Origin: Burkholderiaceae bacterium
Lineage (GTDB): Bacteria; Pseudomonadota; Gammaproteobacteria; Burkholderiales; Burkholderiaceae_C
DNA length: 34,573 nucleotides
NCBI GenBank assembly: GCA_031276435.1
Contig: JAISNB010000011.1
Location: forward strand, 1 to 34,573
Direction of reading: 5' to 3'
Positions within the stretch are counted from its first letter, which is position 1. Each line of letters opens with the position of its first letter. Made by a program: the position numbers and the translations under genes. This document shows, piece by piece, positions 24,359 through 33,502 of this stretch. A model generated the notes under the pieces. The model saw only the letters and a program-made list of their open reading frames with translations, made no database searches and was not told the DNA's origin.

Positions 24359-25228
24359 CTAGCGTTTCGGGCCGTCGCCCCGCGCCATCGCCGCGGTGGA
24401 TGCAGTTTCCAGCATGGTTTTTGCGATGCCGCGCAGGATGTGCACTTCTTCGCTCCGCAGATCGGCTCGGTTGAAAAGCCGCGCCAGCCGGGGCATCAGT
24501 TTTTTGGGCGCGGACGGATCCAGAAAACCAATGGCCGTGAGCGCCTGCTCCCAATGCGCCAGCATGCCTGCCAGTTGGGCGGCGTCGGCCAGCGCGGGCC
24601 GCCGCGCGGCGGCAGTCGCCAGGTTTTCAGTGGCTGGCGCGGCAAATCCGCCAAGCGCCATGCGCCATTCGTAGGCCAGAAGCTGCACCGCCGCCGCCAG
24701 GTTGAGCGAGCCAAAGTCAGGGTTGGCGGCAATGGACAGCGCCACGTGGCAACGATAGACGTCTTCGTTTTTCATGCCGAAGCGTTCGCAGCCAAACAGC
24801 AGTGCCACGCCTTGCGGGGCTGGCTCTGTTGCAGGGGTGGCCGATGCGCCATCTTGCGCGTTGTCGTCGTCGTCGGCAGCGGCGGCGTTCGCGCGCGGCG
24901 CGCGGCCCAGCAGCGCGTCAAAATGCGCGCGCGGATTGCGCGTGGGTGGGCCAAAGTCGCGCGGCGTCATGACCGTGGCGCACAGGTGCGTCATGCCATG
25001 CAGCGCGCCGTCCAGCGTGGCCACCACGCGGGCCTTTTGCAGCACATCGACAGCGCCACTGGCGCGCTGCACGGTCTCTGCGCGCGCCAGCACATTGCCC
25101 CAGCGCGGTGCAACCAGCACCAGATCGTCAAAGCCCATGACTTTCATCGCGCGCGCGGCAGCACCCACGTTGCCTGCGTGGCTGGGTTCGATCAAAATGA
25201 AGCGGGTGCGAACGGTGTCCTGGCGCAT
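24359..25228 (-). CDS. trmJ: tRNA (cytidine/uridine-2'-O-)-methyltransferase TrmJ
   Basis: A 289-residue SPOUT-class enzyme expected to methylate the 2'-OH of nucleotide 32 in some tRNAs. SPOUT motifs are HAGNVGAAARAMKVMGF (motif 1), LLFGCERFGMKNEDVY (motif 2) and DFGSLNLAAAVQLLAYEWR (motif 3). An Ala/Asp-rich insertion (about residues 113-138, with DDDDN) separates motifs 1 and 2. A C-terminal extension is typical of TrmJ. ATG 25228 is chosen over a TTG at 25252. It sits 50 bp after ntrC and 10 bp before cysE. Confidence 0.92.
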   Translation of the reverse strand: MRQDTVRTRFILIEPSHAGNVGAAARAMKVMGFDDLVLVAPRWGNVLARAETVQRASGAVDVLQKARVVATLDGALHGMTHLCATVMTPRDFGPPTRNPRAHFDALLGRAPRANAAAADDDDNAQDGASATPATEPAPQGVALLFGCERFGMKNEDVYRCHVALSIAANPDFGSLNLAAAVQLLAYEWRMALGGFAAPATENLATAAARRPALADAAQLAGMLAHWEQALTAIGFLDPSAPKKLMPRLARLFNRADLRSEEVHILRGIAKTMLETASTAAMARGDGPKR

Positions 25229-25278
25229 GGCTGTTATTGTCGCCGTCGTCAAACAAAAATCGTGTCGTGGCCAGCCTT

Positions 25279-26883
25279 TTACAGCCCCAGTTCCTGGATT
25301 TTGCGCGTGATGGTGTTGCGGCCAATGCCGAGTTTTTGCGCCGCTTCGATGCGGCGGCCCCGGGTGTTGTGCAGCGCGGCCTGGATCAGGCTGGCTTCGG
25401 CCTTGCCGACCAGCGTGTCCCAGACCCTGGTTTCGCCAAGCGCCAGCAGGCGTGCGGCTTCGGCTTGCAACGCGCCTTCCCAGTTGGCGACCTCGGGGCC
25501 TTCGCTCACGCCCACTGTCGGGGCGCTGCCCGTGCCGGGTGTGGCTCCGATTGCGGTTGCCGTCGCCGCTGGCGGCAGCGCAACCGCTGGCGCGGTGGTA
25601 TCGGCGTGATCGGCCAGCGCGGGCGCAGCCGCGCGCGTGTCGGCAGCGGGCAATGACGCGGCGGCGATGGCGGCGGCAGGTGGCGGCGGCGCATCGGGTG
25701 CGACGGTGGTGGCGCTGCTGCCGGATGGGGCGTCCAGCACTTCGGGCGGCAGGTCTTTGACTTCCACGACTTGTGCGGGCGCCATGACGGTGAGCCAGTG
25801 GCAGATGTTTTCCAGTTGTCGCACGTTGCCGGGAAAGGCAAAGCGTTTGAGGCGCTGGAGCGCCGCTTCTGAGAGGCGCTTGGATTCGACGCCCAGTTGC
25901 CGGGCGCTTTGCTGCAAGAAATGGCGCGCGAGCTGGGGGATGTCGTCGCCGCGCTCGCGCAGGGGTGGCAGGCGCAGGCGGATGACGTTCAGGCGATGGA
26001 ACAGATCTTCGCGGAATACGCCTTCCTTGACGCGCTGTTCAAGGTTCTGGTGCGTGGCGGCGATGACGCGCACGTTGGCCTTGACGGCGCTGTGTCCGCC
26101 CACGCGGTAGAAGCTGCCGTCGGAGAGTACGCGCAGCAGGCGCGTTTGCAGATCGAAGGGCATGTCGCCGATTTCGTCCAGAAAGAGCGTGCCGCCGTTG
26201 GCTTGCTCAAAGCGGCCACAGCGCATGGTTTGCGCGCCGGTGAAGGCGCCGCGCTCGTGGCCGAACAGTTCGGATTCGAGCAGGTCTTTCGGGATGGCCG
26301 CCGTGTTGATGGCGACAAACGGTCCGCCCGCGCGGGGCGAGTGTTTGTGCAGCGCGCGCGCCACCAGTTCTTTGCCGCTGCCCGATTCGCCGGTGATGAG
26401 CACCGTGACGTTGCTTTGCGCAAGGCGGCCAATGGCGCGGAATACGTCTTGCATGGCGGGCGCCTGGCCGAGCATTTCGGGCGCGGCGGCGGTGCGCTCT
26501 TCGGCCACTTCTTCGCGCTGGCTTTCTTCTACGGCGCGGCGAATCAGCTCGACGGCCTTGGGCACGTCAAACGGTTTTGCCAGGTATTCAAAGGCCCCGC
26601 CCTGAAACGCGGAGACGGCGCTGTCCAGATCAGAAAACGCCGTCATGATGATGACGGGCAGGTTGGGCAGCCGCTGCTTGACTTTTGCCAGCAAGTCCAG
26701 TCCCGAGCCGCCGGGCATGCGGATGTCGCTGACCAGCACCTGTGGCACGGCGTTTTCGGCCAGTGCGGCCAGCACTTCGCGCGGGTTGCTGAAGCTGCGC
26801 GTGGGCAGGTCTTCGCGCGACATGGCTTTTTCCAGCACGAAGCGGATGGACTGATCATCGTCAACGATCCAGATGGGCTTCAT
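25279..26883 (-). CDS. ntrC: Nitrogen regulation response regulator NtrC
   Basis: A 534-residue sigma54 activator. The receiver domain has acidic D8-D10, phospho-acceptor D53 (VSDIRMPGGSG), T81 and K103. The AAA+ domain has Walker A GESGSGKE (165-172) and the sigma54 contact loop GAFTGA (212-217). A Fis-type helix-turn-helix at the C-terminus ends AAQKLGIGRNTITRKIQELGL. An Ala/Pro-rich linker of roughly 80 residues (about 395-475) between AAA+ and HTH makes it longer than the 469-residue E. coli protein. It follows ntrB by 51 bp and most likely activates the sigma54 promoter upstream of glnA. Confidence 0.97.
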   Translation of the reverse strand: MKPIWIVDDDQSIRFVLEKAMSREDLPTRSFSNPREVLAALAENAVPQVLVSDIRMPGGSGLDLLAKVKQRLPNLPVIIMTAFSDLDSAVSAFQGGAFEYLAKPFDVPKAVELIRRAVEESQREEVAEERTAAAPEMLGQAPAMQDVFRAIGRLAQSNVTVLITGESGSGKELVARALHKHSPRAGGPFVAINTAAIPKDLLESELFGHERGAFTGAQTMRCGRFEQANGGTLFLDEIGDMPFDLQTRLLRVLSDGSFYRVGGHSAVKANVRVIAATHQNLEQRVKEGVFREDLFHRLNVIRLRLPPLRERGDDIPQLARHFLQQSARQLGVESKRLSEAALQRLKRFAFPGNVRQLENICHWLTVMAPAQVVEVKDLPPEVLDAPSGSSATTVAPDAPPPPAAAIAAASLPAADTRAAAPALADHADTTAPAVALPPAATATAIGATPGTGSAPTVGVSEGPEVANWEGALQAEAARLLALGETRVWDTLVGKAEASLIQAALHNTRGRRIEAAQKLGIGRNTITRKIQELGL

Positions 26884-26934
26884 GCAAACGGACTCCTTGG
26901 GTTGTGCGTGTGTGCGAGGGACAGACAGGGGCTT

Positions 26935-28056
26935 TCAGGGCAGCGGAATCAGGATTTTGAAATCCGTGTGGCCTGGCTGGCTATCCAATTCGATCAGGCC
27001 GTGGTGCTGCTGCACGTAGGTTTGCGCCAGGGTCAGTCCAAGGCCGGTGCCGCCATCGCGGCAGGAGACCAGCGGGTTGAAGACGCGGTCCTTGATCGAT
27101 TCGGGCACGCCAGGCCCATTGTCGATGACATGCAATTCCAGTGCCAGCCGATAGCGTTGCCGGGCAAAGGTGATTTGGCGCGCCACGCGCGTGCGCAAGA
27201 TGATTCTGGCGTCGCCGCGCTCGCGCCGCATGACCAGCGCATGCGCGGCGTTGTGGGCAATGTTGAGCACAGCTTGGATCAGGCGCTCTTCGTCCCCCCT
27301 GAATTCGGGGATGGAGGTGTCATAGTCGCGCACCACTTCCAGCCCGTGCGCAAACTCCGCCAGAATGAGCGAGCGCACCCGCTCGCAGACGTGGTGGATG
27401 TTGACGTCGCCCACCACGGGCACGTAGCGGTGCGGCGCCAGCAGCCGGTCCACCAGCGCCTGCAAGCGGTCGGATTCGTGAATGATGACCTGGGTGTATT
27501 CGTGCAGCTCGGGGCTGTCGATTTCCATTTGCAAAAGCTGCGCCGCGCCGCGAATGCCGCCAAGCGGGTTCTTGATTTCGTGCGCGAGGTTGTGGAACAG
27601 CTCCTTGTTGGCCCTGGTTTGCGTGGCCAGCCGTTCTTCGCGTTCCTGGCGCGCCTGCTGCTCCAGCGGCAGCAGTTCCACAATCAGCTCGCCGGGCCGG
27701 TCGGTTTGCGTCACGATCACGTGCATGGACAGCGATTCGCCGCTGCTGGGGCGCCTCAGTTGCGCGTCAAAGCGCAAGGTGGCGAAGCGGTTTTCGCGCA
27801 CGCCATCGAGCGCGCCACGCAGCGTGGCGGCATCGGCAAACCAGTTGAGCAGCGAGGTGCCTTCGATGCTGCGCCACGACAGCCCTGTCGCGTCTTCCAG
27901 CGCGGCATTGGCAAACAGCACGATGCCCTGGTGATCCACCACGGCCAGCAGTGTGGCCAGCAAATCGAAGGCCTGAAAACGCGCCAGATGCGGGCGGCGG
28001 GGTGTCACCATGGGTGAGGGGTCGGTGGTTTTGCGCTGCGGCAGCGCATGCGACAC
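26935..28056 (-). CDS. ntrB: Nitrogen regulation sensor histidine kinase NtrB (GlnL)
   Basis: A 373-residue soluble kinase. A PAS domain (about 28-130: DLLATLLAVVDHQGIVLFAN) is followed by the H-box FHNLAHEIKNPLGGIRGAAQ with His159, the N-box LIQAVLNIAHNAAHAL, and G-boxes DNGPGVP and GGTGLGLTLAQ. There are no membrane segments. The start is a GTG at 28056; an in-frame ATG at 28011 (MVTPRRPH) is possible. It is controlled by PII in relatives and phosphorylates or dephosphorylates NtrC. It lies 37 bp after the DUF4124 gene, so co-transcription with it is possible. Confidence 0.95.
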   Translation of the reverse strand: MSHALPQRKTTDPSPMVTPRRPHLARFQAFDLLATLLAVVDHQGIVLFANAALEDATGLSWRSIEGTSLLNWFADAATLRGALDGVRENRFATLRFDAQLRRPSSGESLSMHVIVTQTDRPGELIVELLPLEQQARQEREERLATQTRANKELFHNLAHEIKNPLGGIRGAAQLLQMEIDSPELHEYTQVIIHESDRLQALVDRLLAPHRYVPVVGDVNIHHVCERVRSLILAEFAHGLEVVRDYDTSIPEFRGDEERLIQAVLNIAHNAAHALVMRRERGDARIILRTRVARQITFARQRYRLALELHVIDNGPGVPESIKDRVFNPLVSCRDGGTGLGLTLAQTYVQQHHGLIELDSQPGHTDFKILIPLP

Positions 28057-28093
28057 CCGTGCCGCAGCCGGGGCGGCAGTGGCGGCGGCCTTG

Positions 28094-28579
28094 TCAGCGA
28101 TTGAAACGCTCCAGTTCGCGTTTGAGGCCCTCGATGTCGGCCGCGTTGCGGTCGATGTCGGCTTTCATGCCAGCTACGCGGTCGAGGTACCTCTGGTAGT
28201 TCTTGGTCTCAAGGGGCATTCTGTTGGGATTGCCATCCTGGTATTCGGCCAGCAACTCGCGCTGGCGCGCCTCGGCGCGGCGCAACTCCTGCTCCAAAAT
28301 GGCCTTGGCGTCGGCGTCGCGCGCGCGCTGCTCGGGCGAGCTGGCCTGCGGCGCGGTGACCACGCGGTTGGGGTTGACCGACGGCGGCAGGGTGCCGCGC
28401 ACCACCGTGACGTTGCCGCCTTCGACCCGTTTGCATCCGGCGCCCTTGGGCGGGCGGTTGGTGTATTCGTTGCCGCAGCGGTAGATGTCGTCTTGCGCGA
28501 ACGACGGAAAGGCAGCCAGCGCGCCAGCGGCGGCGGTGGCAAGGTAAATCAGCAAAGTGGCAGTGGGGCGCATATCCAT
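28094..28579 (-). CDS. DUF4124 domain-containing exported protein
   Basis: A 161-residue protein with a signal peptide (hydrophobic TATLLIYLATAAAGALAAF, likely cleavage after SFAQ). The DUF4124 region begins DDIYRCGNEYTNRPPKGAGCKRVEGG. A charged helical tail (EQELRRAEARQRELLAEYQ, later IDRNAADIEGLKRELERF) looks like coiled coil. Periplasmic; function unknown. ATG 28579 has GGGAG close upstream; ATG 28573 is an alternative. It sits between glnA (with a strong terminator) and ntrB, so it may share a transcript with ntrBC. Confidence 0.85.
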   Translation of the reverse strand: MDMRPTATLLIYLATAAAGALAAFPSFAQDDIYRCGNEYTNRPPKGAGCKRVEGGNVTVVRGTLPPSVNPNRVVTAPQASSPEQRARDADAKAILEQELRRAEARQRELLAEYQDGNPNRMPLETKNYQRYLDRVAGMKADIDRNAADIEGLKRELERFNR

Positions 28580-28731
28580 ATTCTCCCGGTACACCGATAC
28601 CTGTAACAACGCCTCAGGCGGGGCAGGCGTCCAAAGGAATCGGCAAGAAAAGCCTGCGCGTTCACAAAAATGGCGAACTTTTTTCGCAAGCCAGTCTGTA
28701 TTGTGACGCACCCGGGTTCACAAGAAAAAGG

Positions 28732-28757
28732 AAAAAGGCGGCAGGTGCCGCCCTTTT
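28732..28757 (-). terminator. Intrinsic terminator after glnA
   Basis: On the minus strand, an 11-pair stem (28757-28747 with 28742-28732, one G-U) with an ACCT loop ends in T-rich sequence (T5, then CC, then T5). It is 53 bp after the glnA stop and separates glnA from the DUF4124-ntrBC genes. Confidence 0.85.
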
Positions 28758-28810
28758 CCCGTGCGCAGTGTGAACGAATTACAACAGGCGGCCTGTGCTT
28801 TTGCGTCCGT

Positions 28811-30226
28811 TTACAGCGAGTAGTACATGTCGTATTCGACCGGGTTGACGTTGACGCGCACGCGGTTGACTTCGGCCTGCTTGAGTTCGATGTAGGCGTC
28901 GAGCATGGAGTCGGTGAACACGCCGCCCTTGGTCAGGAAGGCGCGGTCCTTGTCCAGCTCTTCGAGCGCCTGGTCGAGGCTGTGGCACACGGTGGGCACC
29001 AGTTTGTCCTCTTCGGGCGGCAGGTGGTACAAATCCTTGGTGGCGGCTTCGCCCGGATGGATTTTGTTTTCCACGCCGTCCAGACCGGCCATCAGCAGCG
29101 CCGAAAAGCACAGGTACGGGTTGGCCATGGGGTCGGGAAAGCGCGCTTCGATGCGGCGCGCCTTGTCGCCGGAGACGTGCGGGATGCGGATCGAGGCCGA
29201 GCGGTTGCGGCTGGAATAGGCCAGCTTCACCGGCGCTTCAAAGTGCGGCACCAGGCGCTTGTAGCTGTTGGTGCTCGGGTTGGTGATGGCGTTGAGCGCG
29301 CGCGCGTGCTTGATGATGCCGCCAATGTAGTGCAGCGCAAAGTCCGACAAGCCCGCGTAGCCCTTGCCAGCGAACAGGTTCTTGCCATCTTTCCACACGG
29401 ACTGGTGCACGTGCATGCCGCTGCCGTTGTCGCCGTGGTAGGGCTTGGGCATGAAGGTGGCGGTCTTGCCGTAGGAGTCGGCCACGTTCCAGACCACGTA
29501 TTTCAGGCGTTGCGTCCAGTCGGCGCGCTCGACCAGCGTGGAGAATTTGGTGCCGATTTCCATTTGTCCGGCGCCCGCCACTTCGTGGTGGAACACTTCC
29601 ACCGGGATGCCCATGGCTTCCAGGATGAGCACCATCTCGGCGCGCATGTCGTGCGTGCTGTCCACGGGCGGAACCGGAAAATAGCCGCCCTTGATGGCCG
29701 GGCGATGGCCGCGGTTGCCGCCTTCGAGCTTGGCGCCAGAACTCCAGGGCGCTTCGTATTCGTCGATCTGGAAAAAGCTGTGGCCCGGATCGGTGCTCCA
29801 GCGCACGCCGTCGAAAACGAAGAATTCAGGCTCGGGGCCAAAGTAGGCCGCATCGCCCAGGCCAGAGGCCTTCAGGTACGCCTCGGCGCGCTTGGACAGC
29901 GAGCGCGGATCGCGGTCGTAGGCTTTGCCGTCGCCCGGCTCCAGCACGTCGCAGGTCAGCACCAGCGTGGATTCTTCAAAAAAGGGATCGATGACAGCCG
30001 AGCCTGGCTCGGGCATGAGCAGCATGTCAGAGGCTTCAATGCCCTTCCAGCCAGCCACCGAGGAGCCGTCAAAGGCATGCCCGTCGCTGAATTTGTCTTC
30101 GTTGAAGGCAGAGATGGGCACCGTGACGTGCTGTTCTTTGCCCCGGGTGTCGGTGAAGCGGAAATCGACGAACTTGCATTCGTTTTCCTTCACCATCTTC
30201 ATGACGTCTGCGACGTTCTTGGCCAT
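28811..30226 (-). CDS. glnA: Glutamine synthetase type I
   Basis: A 471-residue dodecameric-type GSI that makes glutamine from glutamate, ammonia and ATP. Beta-grasp N-domain and active-site blocks are visible: DGSSVAGWKGIEASDMLL, FGPEPEFFVFDG, GQMEIGTKFSTLV, GDNGSGMHVHQS, RNRSASIRIPH. Tyr400 in KDLYHLPPEED matches the adenylylation site of GSI-beta enzymes, so control by GlnE is expected. The start ATG 30226 has AGGAGA 7 nt upstream. The upstream gap holds a sigma54 promoter and NtrC-like sites, tying it to the ntrBC genes downstream. Confidence 0.98.
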   Translation of the reverse strand: MAKNVADVMKMVKENECKFVDFRFTDTRGKEQHVTVPISAFNEDKFSDGHAFDGSSVAGWKGIEASDMLLMPEPGSAVIDPFFEESTLVLTCDVLEPGDGKAYDRDPRSLSKRAEAYLKASGLGDAAYFGPEPEFFVFDGVRWSTDPGHSFFQIDEYEAPWSSGAKLEGGNRGHRPAIKGGYFPVPPVDSTHDMRAEMVLILEAMGIPVEVFHHEVAGAGQMEIGTKFSTLVERADWTQRLKYVVWNVADSYGKTATFMPKPYHGDNGSGMHVHQSVWKDGKNLFAGKGYAGLSDFALHYIGGIIKHARALNAITNPSTNSYKRLVPHFEAPVKLAYSSRNRSASIRIPHVSGDKARRIEARFPDPMANPYLCFSALLMAGLDGVENKIHPGEAATKDLYHLPPEEDKLVPTVCHSLDQALEELDKDRAFLTKGGVFTDSMLDAYIELKQAEVNRVRVNVNPVEYDMYYSL

Positions 30227-30275
30227 CAGGCTCTCCTAGTCAGTGGTTGGGTTGTGAAAAAAGTGCTGTCGGGCC

Positions 30276-30291
30276 AGCAGGTTCCATGCCA
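30276..30291 (-). promoter_or_regulatory. Candidate sigma54 (-24/-12) promoter of glnA
   Basis: TGGCATGGAACCTGCT on the minus strand has the diagnostic GG and GC dinucleotides separated by exactly 10 nt, with two departures from TGGCAC-N5-TTGC(A/T). It places the transcript start about 35-40 nt before the glnA ATG. Confidence 0.65.
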
Positions 30292-30488
30292 GCCAGGCGG
30301 GCCATGGATCGAAGCGCCGCGCGGGCGTTGGCCGCGCGCGCAAGGTGTATTGTCGCCGCTTTGCCCTGCCTGCCGGACGCGACAAGGCGGCGCGTGGATG
30401 CAAGCCCCGCGTCCGCAAACGCGGCAACGCATTGGCGGCGCGCCCAAGGGCTGCAAAGGCCGCCAGTGCGCAAAGCGGTGCGTAATAC

Positions 30489-30525
30489 GCACCAAATTGG
30501 TGTATTTTTATCATCGCACCAATTC
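30489..30525. promoter_or_regulatory. Candidate NtrC binding sites upstream of glnA
   Basis: GCACCAAATTGGTGT (30489-30503) contains a 13-nt perfect palindrome and closely resembles the NtrC consensus (TGCACC...GGTGCA). A second half-site GCACCAATTC lies at 30516-30525. They are about 200 bp upstream of the sigma54 promoter, a normal enhancer distance. The second half-site lies inside the 3' end of the CinA-like gene. No gene is seen in the rest of 30227-30510. Confidence 0.7.
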
Positions 30526-31416
30526 AGGGCCATATTTCAGATCAAATGCCGCCAGGCGCGCGCGCAGATCGGCATAGGCCGCGGCCACGGCTTGCACCGG
30601 CCCCTTGACGCCCAGGTCGATGTGCGGGCCGAATTCTGGATGATCCACGCTCGGCAGGCTGAACACCTTGATTTGCGGGTGCGCGGCTTCCAGCGCCTGC
30701 ATCACCGGGGTCAGTGTCGCCTCTGTCGCGCCCAGCAAGATGACGGATTTTTCTTGCCATGCACCGCGCTGGAACCAGGGGTGGTAGAAGGTGTCGAGCG
30801 CCCAGGCCATCATGGGCCAGGCCATGACCGGAAAGCCCGGCACAAAGAAAACGCAGCCGCCAGCGGCGGCGGCGCGCAGCGCCCCGGATGCTGCTGCCGC
30901 GGGCGCGTCGCCGTCTGGCCCCGGCGGCAGCGCGGCCTGGAGCGCAGCGCCAGAGGGCACGCAGTAAAAGCCGGGAATTTTGTTGAACGGGTTGGGAATG
31001 ATGCCCGCGCCTTGCGGCAGCAGGCCCATGTTCAGCCGGTGCACGTTGTCTGGCCGCGCGGCGTCGAAACGCTCGCCCCGCGCGCGCGCCATGTCCCGCA
31101 TGCGCTCTTCAATCAAAGCCCTGGCCTGCGGATGCAATTGCAGTGGCCGCCCCAGCGCGGCGGCGGCGCACTGGCGCGTGTGGTCATCGGGCGTGGCGCC
31201 AATGCCGCCGCTGCTGACCACGGCGGCGCCACTGGCGAACGCGCGCCGCAGCACTTGCGTGATGCGCGCCGGATCGTCGCCCACGTATTCGGCCCACGCC
31301 AGGCGCAAGCCGCGCTCGCCCAGCAGTTCGATCCATTTGGGCAAATGCTGGTCGCGCCGCCTGCCCGAGAGGACTTCGTCGCCGATCACAATCAATGCAA
31401 AGTCTGGGGGGGTCAT
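30511..31416 (-). CDS. CinA-like molybdopterin-binding (MoCF) domain protein
   Basis: A 301-residue protein. The MoaB/Mog-type domain shows IVIGDEVLSGRRRDQHLPK at the N-terminus and the signature SSGGIGATPDDHTRQ; the order matches the N-terminal half of CinA. The C-terminal deamidase domain of full-length CinA is absent. An Ala/Gly/Pro-rich insertion (about residues 165-187) precedes VFFVPGFPVMAWPMM. Function in this short form is unknown (it is often annotated as competence/damage-inducible protein A). ATG 31416 is chosen over a GTG at 31428. It is 47 bp after orn. Confidence 0.82.
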   Translation of the reverse strand: MTPPDFALIVIGDEVLSGRRRDQHLPKWIELLGERGLRLAWAEYVGDDPARITQVLRRAFASGAAVVSSGGIGATPDDHTRQCAAAALGRPLQLHPQARALIEERMRDMARARGERFDAARPDNVHRLNMGLLPQGAGIIPNPFNKIPGFYCVPSGAALQAALPPGPDGDAPAAAASGALRAAAAGGCVFFVPGFPVMAWPMMAWALDTFYHPWFQRGAWQEKSVILLGATEATLTPVMQALEAAHPQIKVFSLPSVDHPEFGPHIDLGVKGPVQAVAAAYADLRARLAAFDLKYGPELVR

Positions 31417-31463
31417 GAACACACGCACGCGCTTTCAGGCAAAGGGATAAGCCGCGCGCACCG

Positions 31464-32060
31464 TCAATCCGTCAGCCGGATGAAACAGGCGCGGTAGTGC
31501 AGCAACTCGTCGATGGATTCGTGCACGTCAGCCAGTGCGGTGTGCGCCTGCTGCTTCTTGAAGGCTTCGACCACTTGCGGACGCCAGCGGCGCGCCAGCT
31601 CCTTGAGGCTGCTCACGTCGATGTTGCGGTAGTGGAAAAACCCTTCCAGGCGCGGCATGTAGCGGGCCAGGAAACGCCGGTCCTGCCCGATGGTGTTGCC
31701 GCACATGGGCGAGGCGCCCTTGCTCACGTAGCGCGCAATGAAATCGATGAGCTGCGCCTCGGCAGCGGCTTCGCCCAGGGTCGAGGCGCGCACCTTCTCG
31801 GTCAGGCCGCTGCGGCCATGCGTGCCCCGGTTCCAGGCGTCCATTGCGGCCAGTTGTTCGTCGCTTTGGTGCAGCACCAGCACCGGCCCTTCCACGCGCA
31901 CGGAAAGATCGGCACTGGTGACAACCACGGCAATTTCCATGAGCCGCTCGGTCTCGGGATCCAGGCCGGTCATCTCGCAGTCGAGCCAGACCAGATTCAA
32001 ATCGTTTTTCGTCAGTGTCGCCGCCGCCGCGCGCGGCGCATTTGCTGTGGGTTCGGTCAT
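31464..32060 (-). CDS. orn: Oligoribonuclease
   Basis: A 198-residue 3'-5' exonuclease that degrades 2-5 nt RNAs and linear dinucleotides such as pGpG. DEDDh catalytic residues are visible: D27 and E29 in WLDCEMTGLD, a middle Asp in GNTIGQDRRFLARYMP, and His173/Asp178 in HTALADVHESIDEL. The C-terminus follows soon after, as usual. Start ATG 32060 (MTEPTANAP); ATG 32069 three codons upstream is possible. It is divergent from the M48 protease gene. Confidence 0.95.
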   Translation of the reverse strand: MTEPTANAPRAAAATLTKNDLNLVWLDCEMTGLDPETERLMEIAVVVTSADLSVRVEGPVLVLHQSDEQLAAMDAWNRGTHGRSGLTEKVRASTLGEAAAEAQLIDFIARYVSKGASPMCGNTIGQDRRFLARYMPRLEGFFHYRNIDVSSLKELARRWRPQVVEAFKKQQAHTALADVHESIDELLHYRACFIRLTD

Positions 32061-32181
32061 GGCCGCCATTGTCGCCGACGCGCCCGCGCCGCGCGGCATA
32101 TGGCGCAAGTACACTTGGCACCCTTGGTTTTTGCGCGCTGCCGTCCAATTAGCGCTCGCCCGCATCAGGGGGAACCCACGC

Positions 32182-33483
32182 TTGACCGATTATTCATTGC
32201 TGCCCCCCGCCACGCTCACCAGTCTGGTTTTTGCCGTGGCGCTGCTGCTCAATGTGGCCACCAAATACTGGCTGGACGCGCGCCAGATTCGCGCCGTGGC
32301 CCGCCACCGCGCCGCCGTGCCCGCCGAGTTTGCCGCCACCATCACGCTGCAAGCGCACCAGCGCGCCGCCGATTACACCGTCGCCAAACTGCGCCTGGGC
32401 ATGCTTGATCTGGCGCTGTCGGTGGCCGTGCTGCTGGGCTGGACTTTGCTGGGGGGGCTGGACTGGCTCAACGCCCGGCTGCTCGACGCGTTCGGCCCCG
32501 GCCACGCCCTGGCACAACCGCTGGCGCTGCTGGTGGCCTTCGCGCTCATCAATGCACTGATCGATCTGCCGCTGACGCTCTACCAGACCTTTGTCATCGA
32601 AGAGGGCTTTGGCTTCAACAAAATGACGCTCAAACTCTGGCTGCTCGACTTGCTCAAATCCACGCTGCTGGGCGCGGCCATCGGCATCCCGCTGGCGCTG
32701 CTGGTGCTGTGGCTGATGCAAGTTACCGGCCCCTGGTGGTGGCTGTGGACATGGGCCGCGTGGATGGGTTTCAGCCTGCTGATGATGGTGATCTACCCCA
32801 TGTTCATCGCGCCCTTGTTCAACCGCTTCGAGCCGCTGGCCGACGAGGCGCTCAAAACCCGCGTCACCCGCCTCATGGCCCGCTGCGGCTTTGCCGCCAA
32901 GGGCTTGTTCGTCATGGACGGCAGCCGCCGCAGCGCGCACGCCAACGCCTACTTCACCGGCTTTGGCGCGGCCCGGCGCGTGGTGTTCTTCGACACGCTG
33001 CTCGCCCAGCTAACCCCCGCCGAAGTCGAGGCCGTGCTGGCGCACGAGCTGGGCCACTTCAGGCATCGCCACATCGCCAAGCGCATCGCCAGCCTCATGC
33101 TCATGAGCCTGGCTGGCCTGGCCCTGCTTGGCTGGCTCATGCAGCAAAGCTGGTTTTTCGCGGGCCTGGGCGTCACGCCCAACCTGCCGCCCCAATACGG
33201 CGGCATCGCGCCCAACCACGCGCTGGCGCTGATTTTGTTCATGCTGGTCGTGCCCGTATTCGGCTTTTTCATCTCGCCCTGGATGGCGCGGATTTCGCGC
33301 AAACACGAGTTCGAGGCCGACGCCTACGCCACCAGCCAGACCAGTGCGCAAGAGTTGGCCAGCGCACTCATCAAGCTGTATCAAGACAACGCCAGCACAC
33401 TCACGCCCGACGCGGCCTACGCGCGCTTTTACTACTCGCACCCGCCCGCCAGCCAGCGCATCGCGCGCATCCTGCAAACCTGA
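32182..33483 (+). CDS. M48 family metallopeptidase (Ste24/CaaX protease 1-like), membrane
   Basis: 433 residues with several membrane segments (about 10-28, 72-92, 110-130, 165-180, 190-210, 305-322, 345-365). The zinc motif is HELGH (288-292), with downstream ligand region RKHEFEADAYA (about 373-383). Ste24-like features include the VIEEGFGFNKMT loop and the SAHANAYFTGFGA segment before HELGH. The likely start is a TTG at 32182 (MTDYSLLPPA) with AGGGGGA about 9 nt upstream; no ATG fits. Bacterial members are integral membrane proteases of uncertain substrate. It is divergent from orn and followed after 19 bp by rsgA. Confidence 0.92.
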   Translation: MTDYSLLPPATLTSLVFAVALLLNVATKYWLDARQIRAVARHRAAVPAEFAATITLQAHQRAADYTVAKLRLGMLDLALSVAVLLGWTLLGGLDWLNARLLDAFGPGHALAQPLALLVAFALINALIDLPLTLYQTFVIEEGFGFNKMTLKLWLLDLLKSTLLGAAIGIPLALLVLWLMQVTGPWWWLWTWAAWMGFSLLMMVIYPMFIAPLFNRFEPLADEALKTRVTRLMARCGFAAKGLFVMDGSRRSAHANAYFTGFGAARRVVFFDTLLAQLTPAEVEAVLAHELGHFRHRHIAKRIASLMLMSLAGLALLGWLMQQSWFFAGLGVTPNLPPQYGGIAPNHALALILFMLVVPVFGFFISPWMARISRKHEFEADAYATSQTSAQELASALIKLYQDNASTLTPDAAYARFYYSHPPASQRIARILQT

Positions 33484-33502
33484 GAGAAAGCCACCGCACC
33501 GC

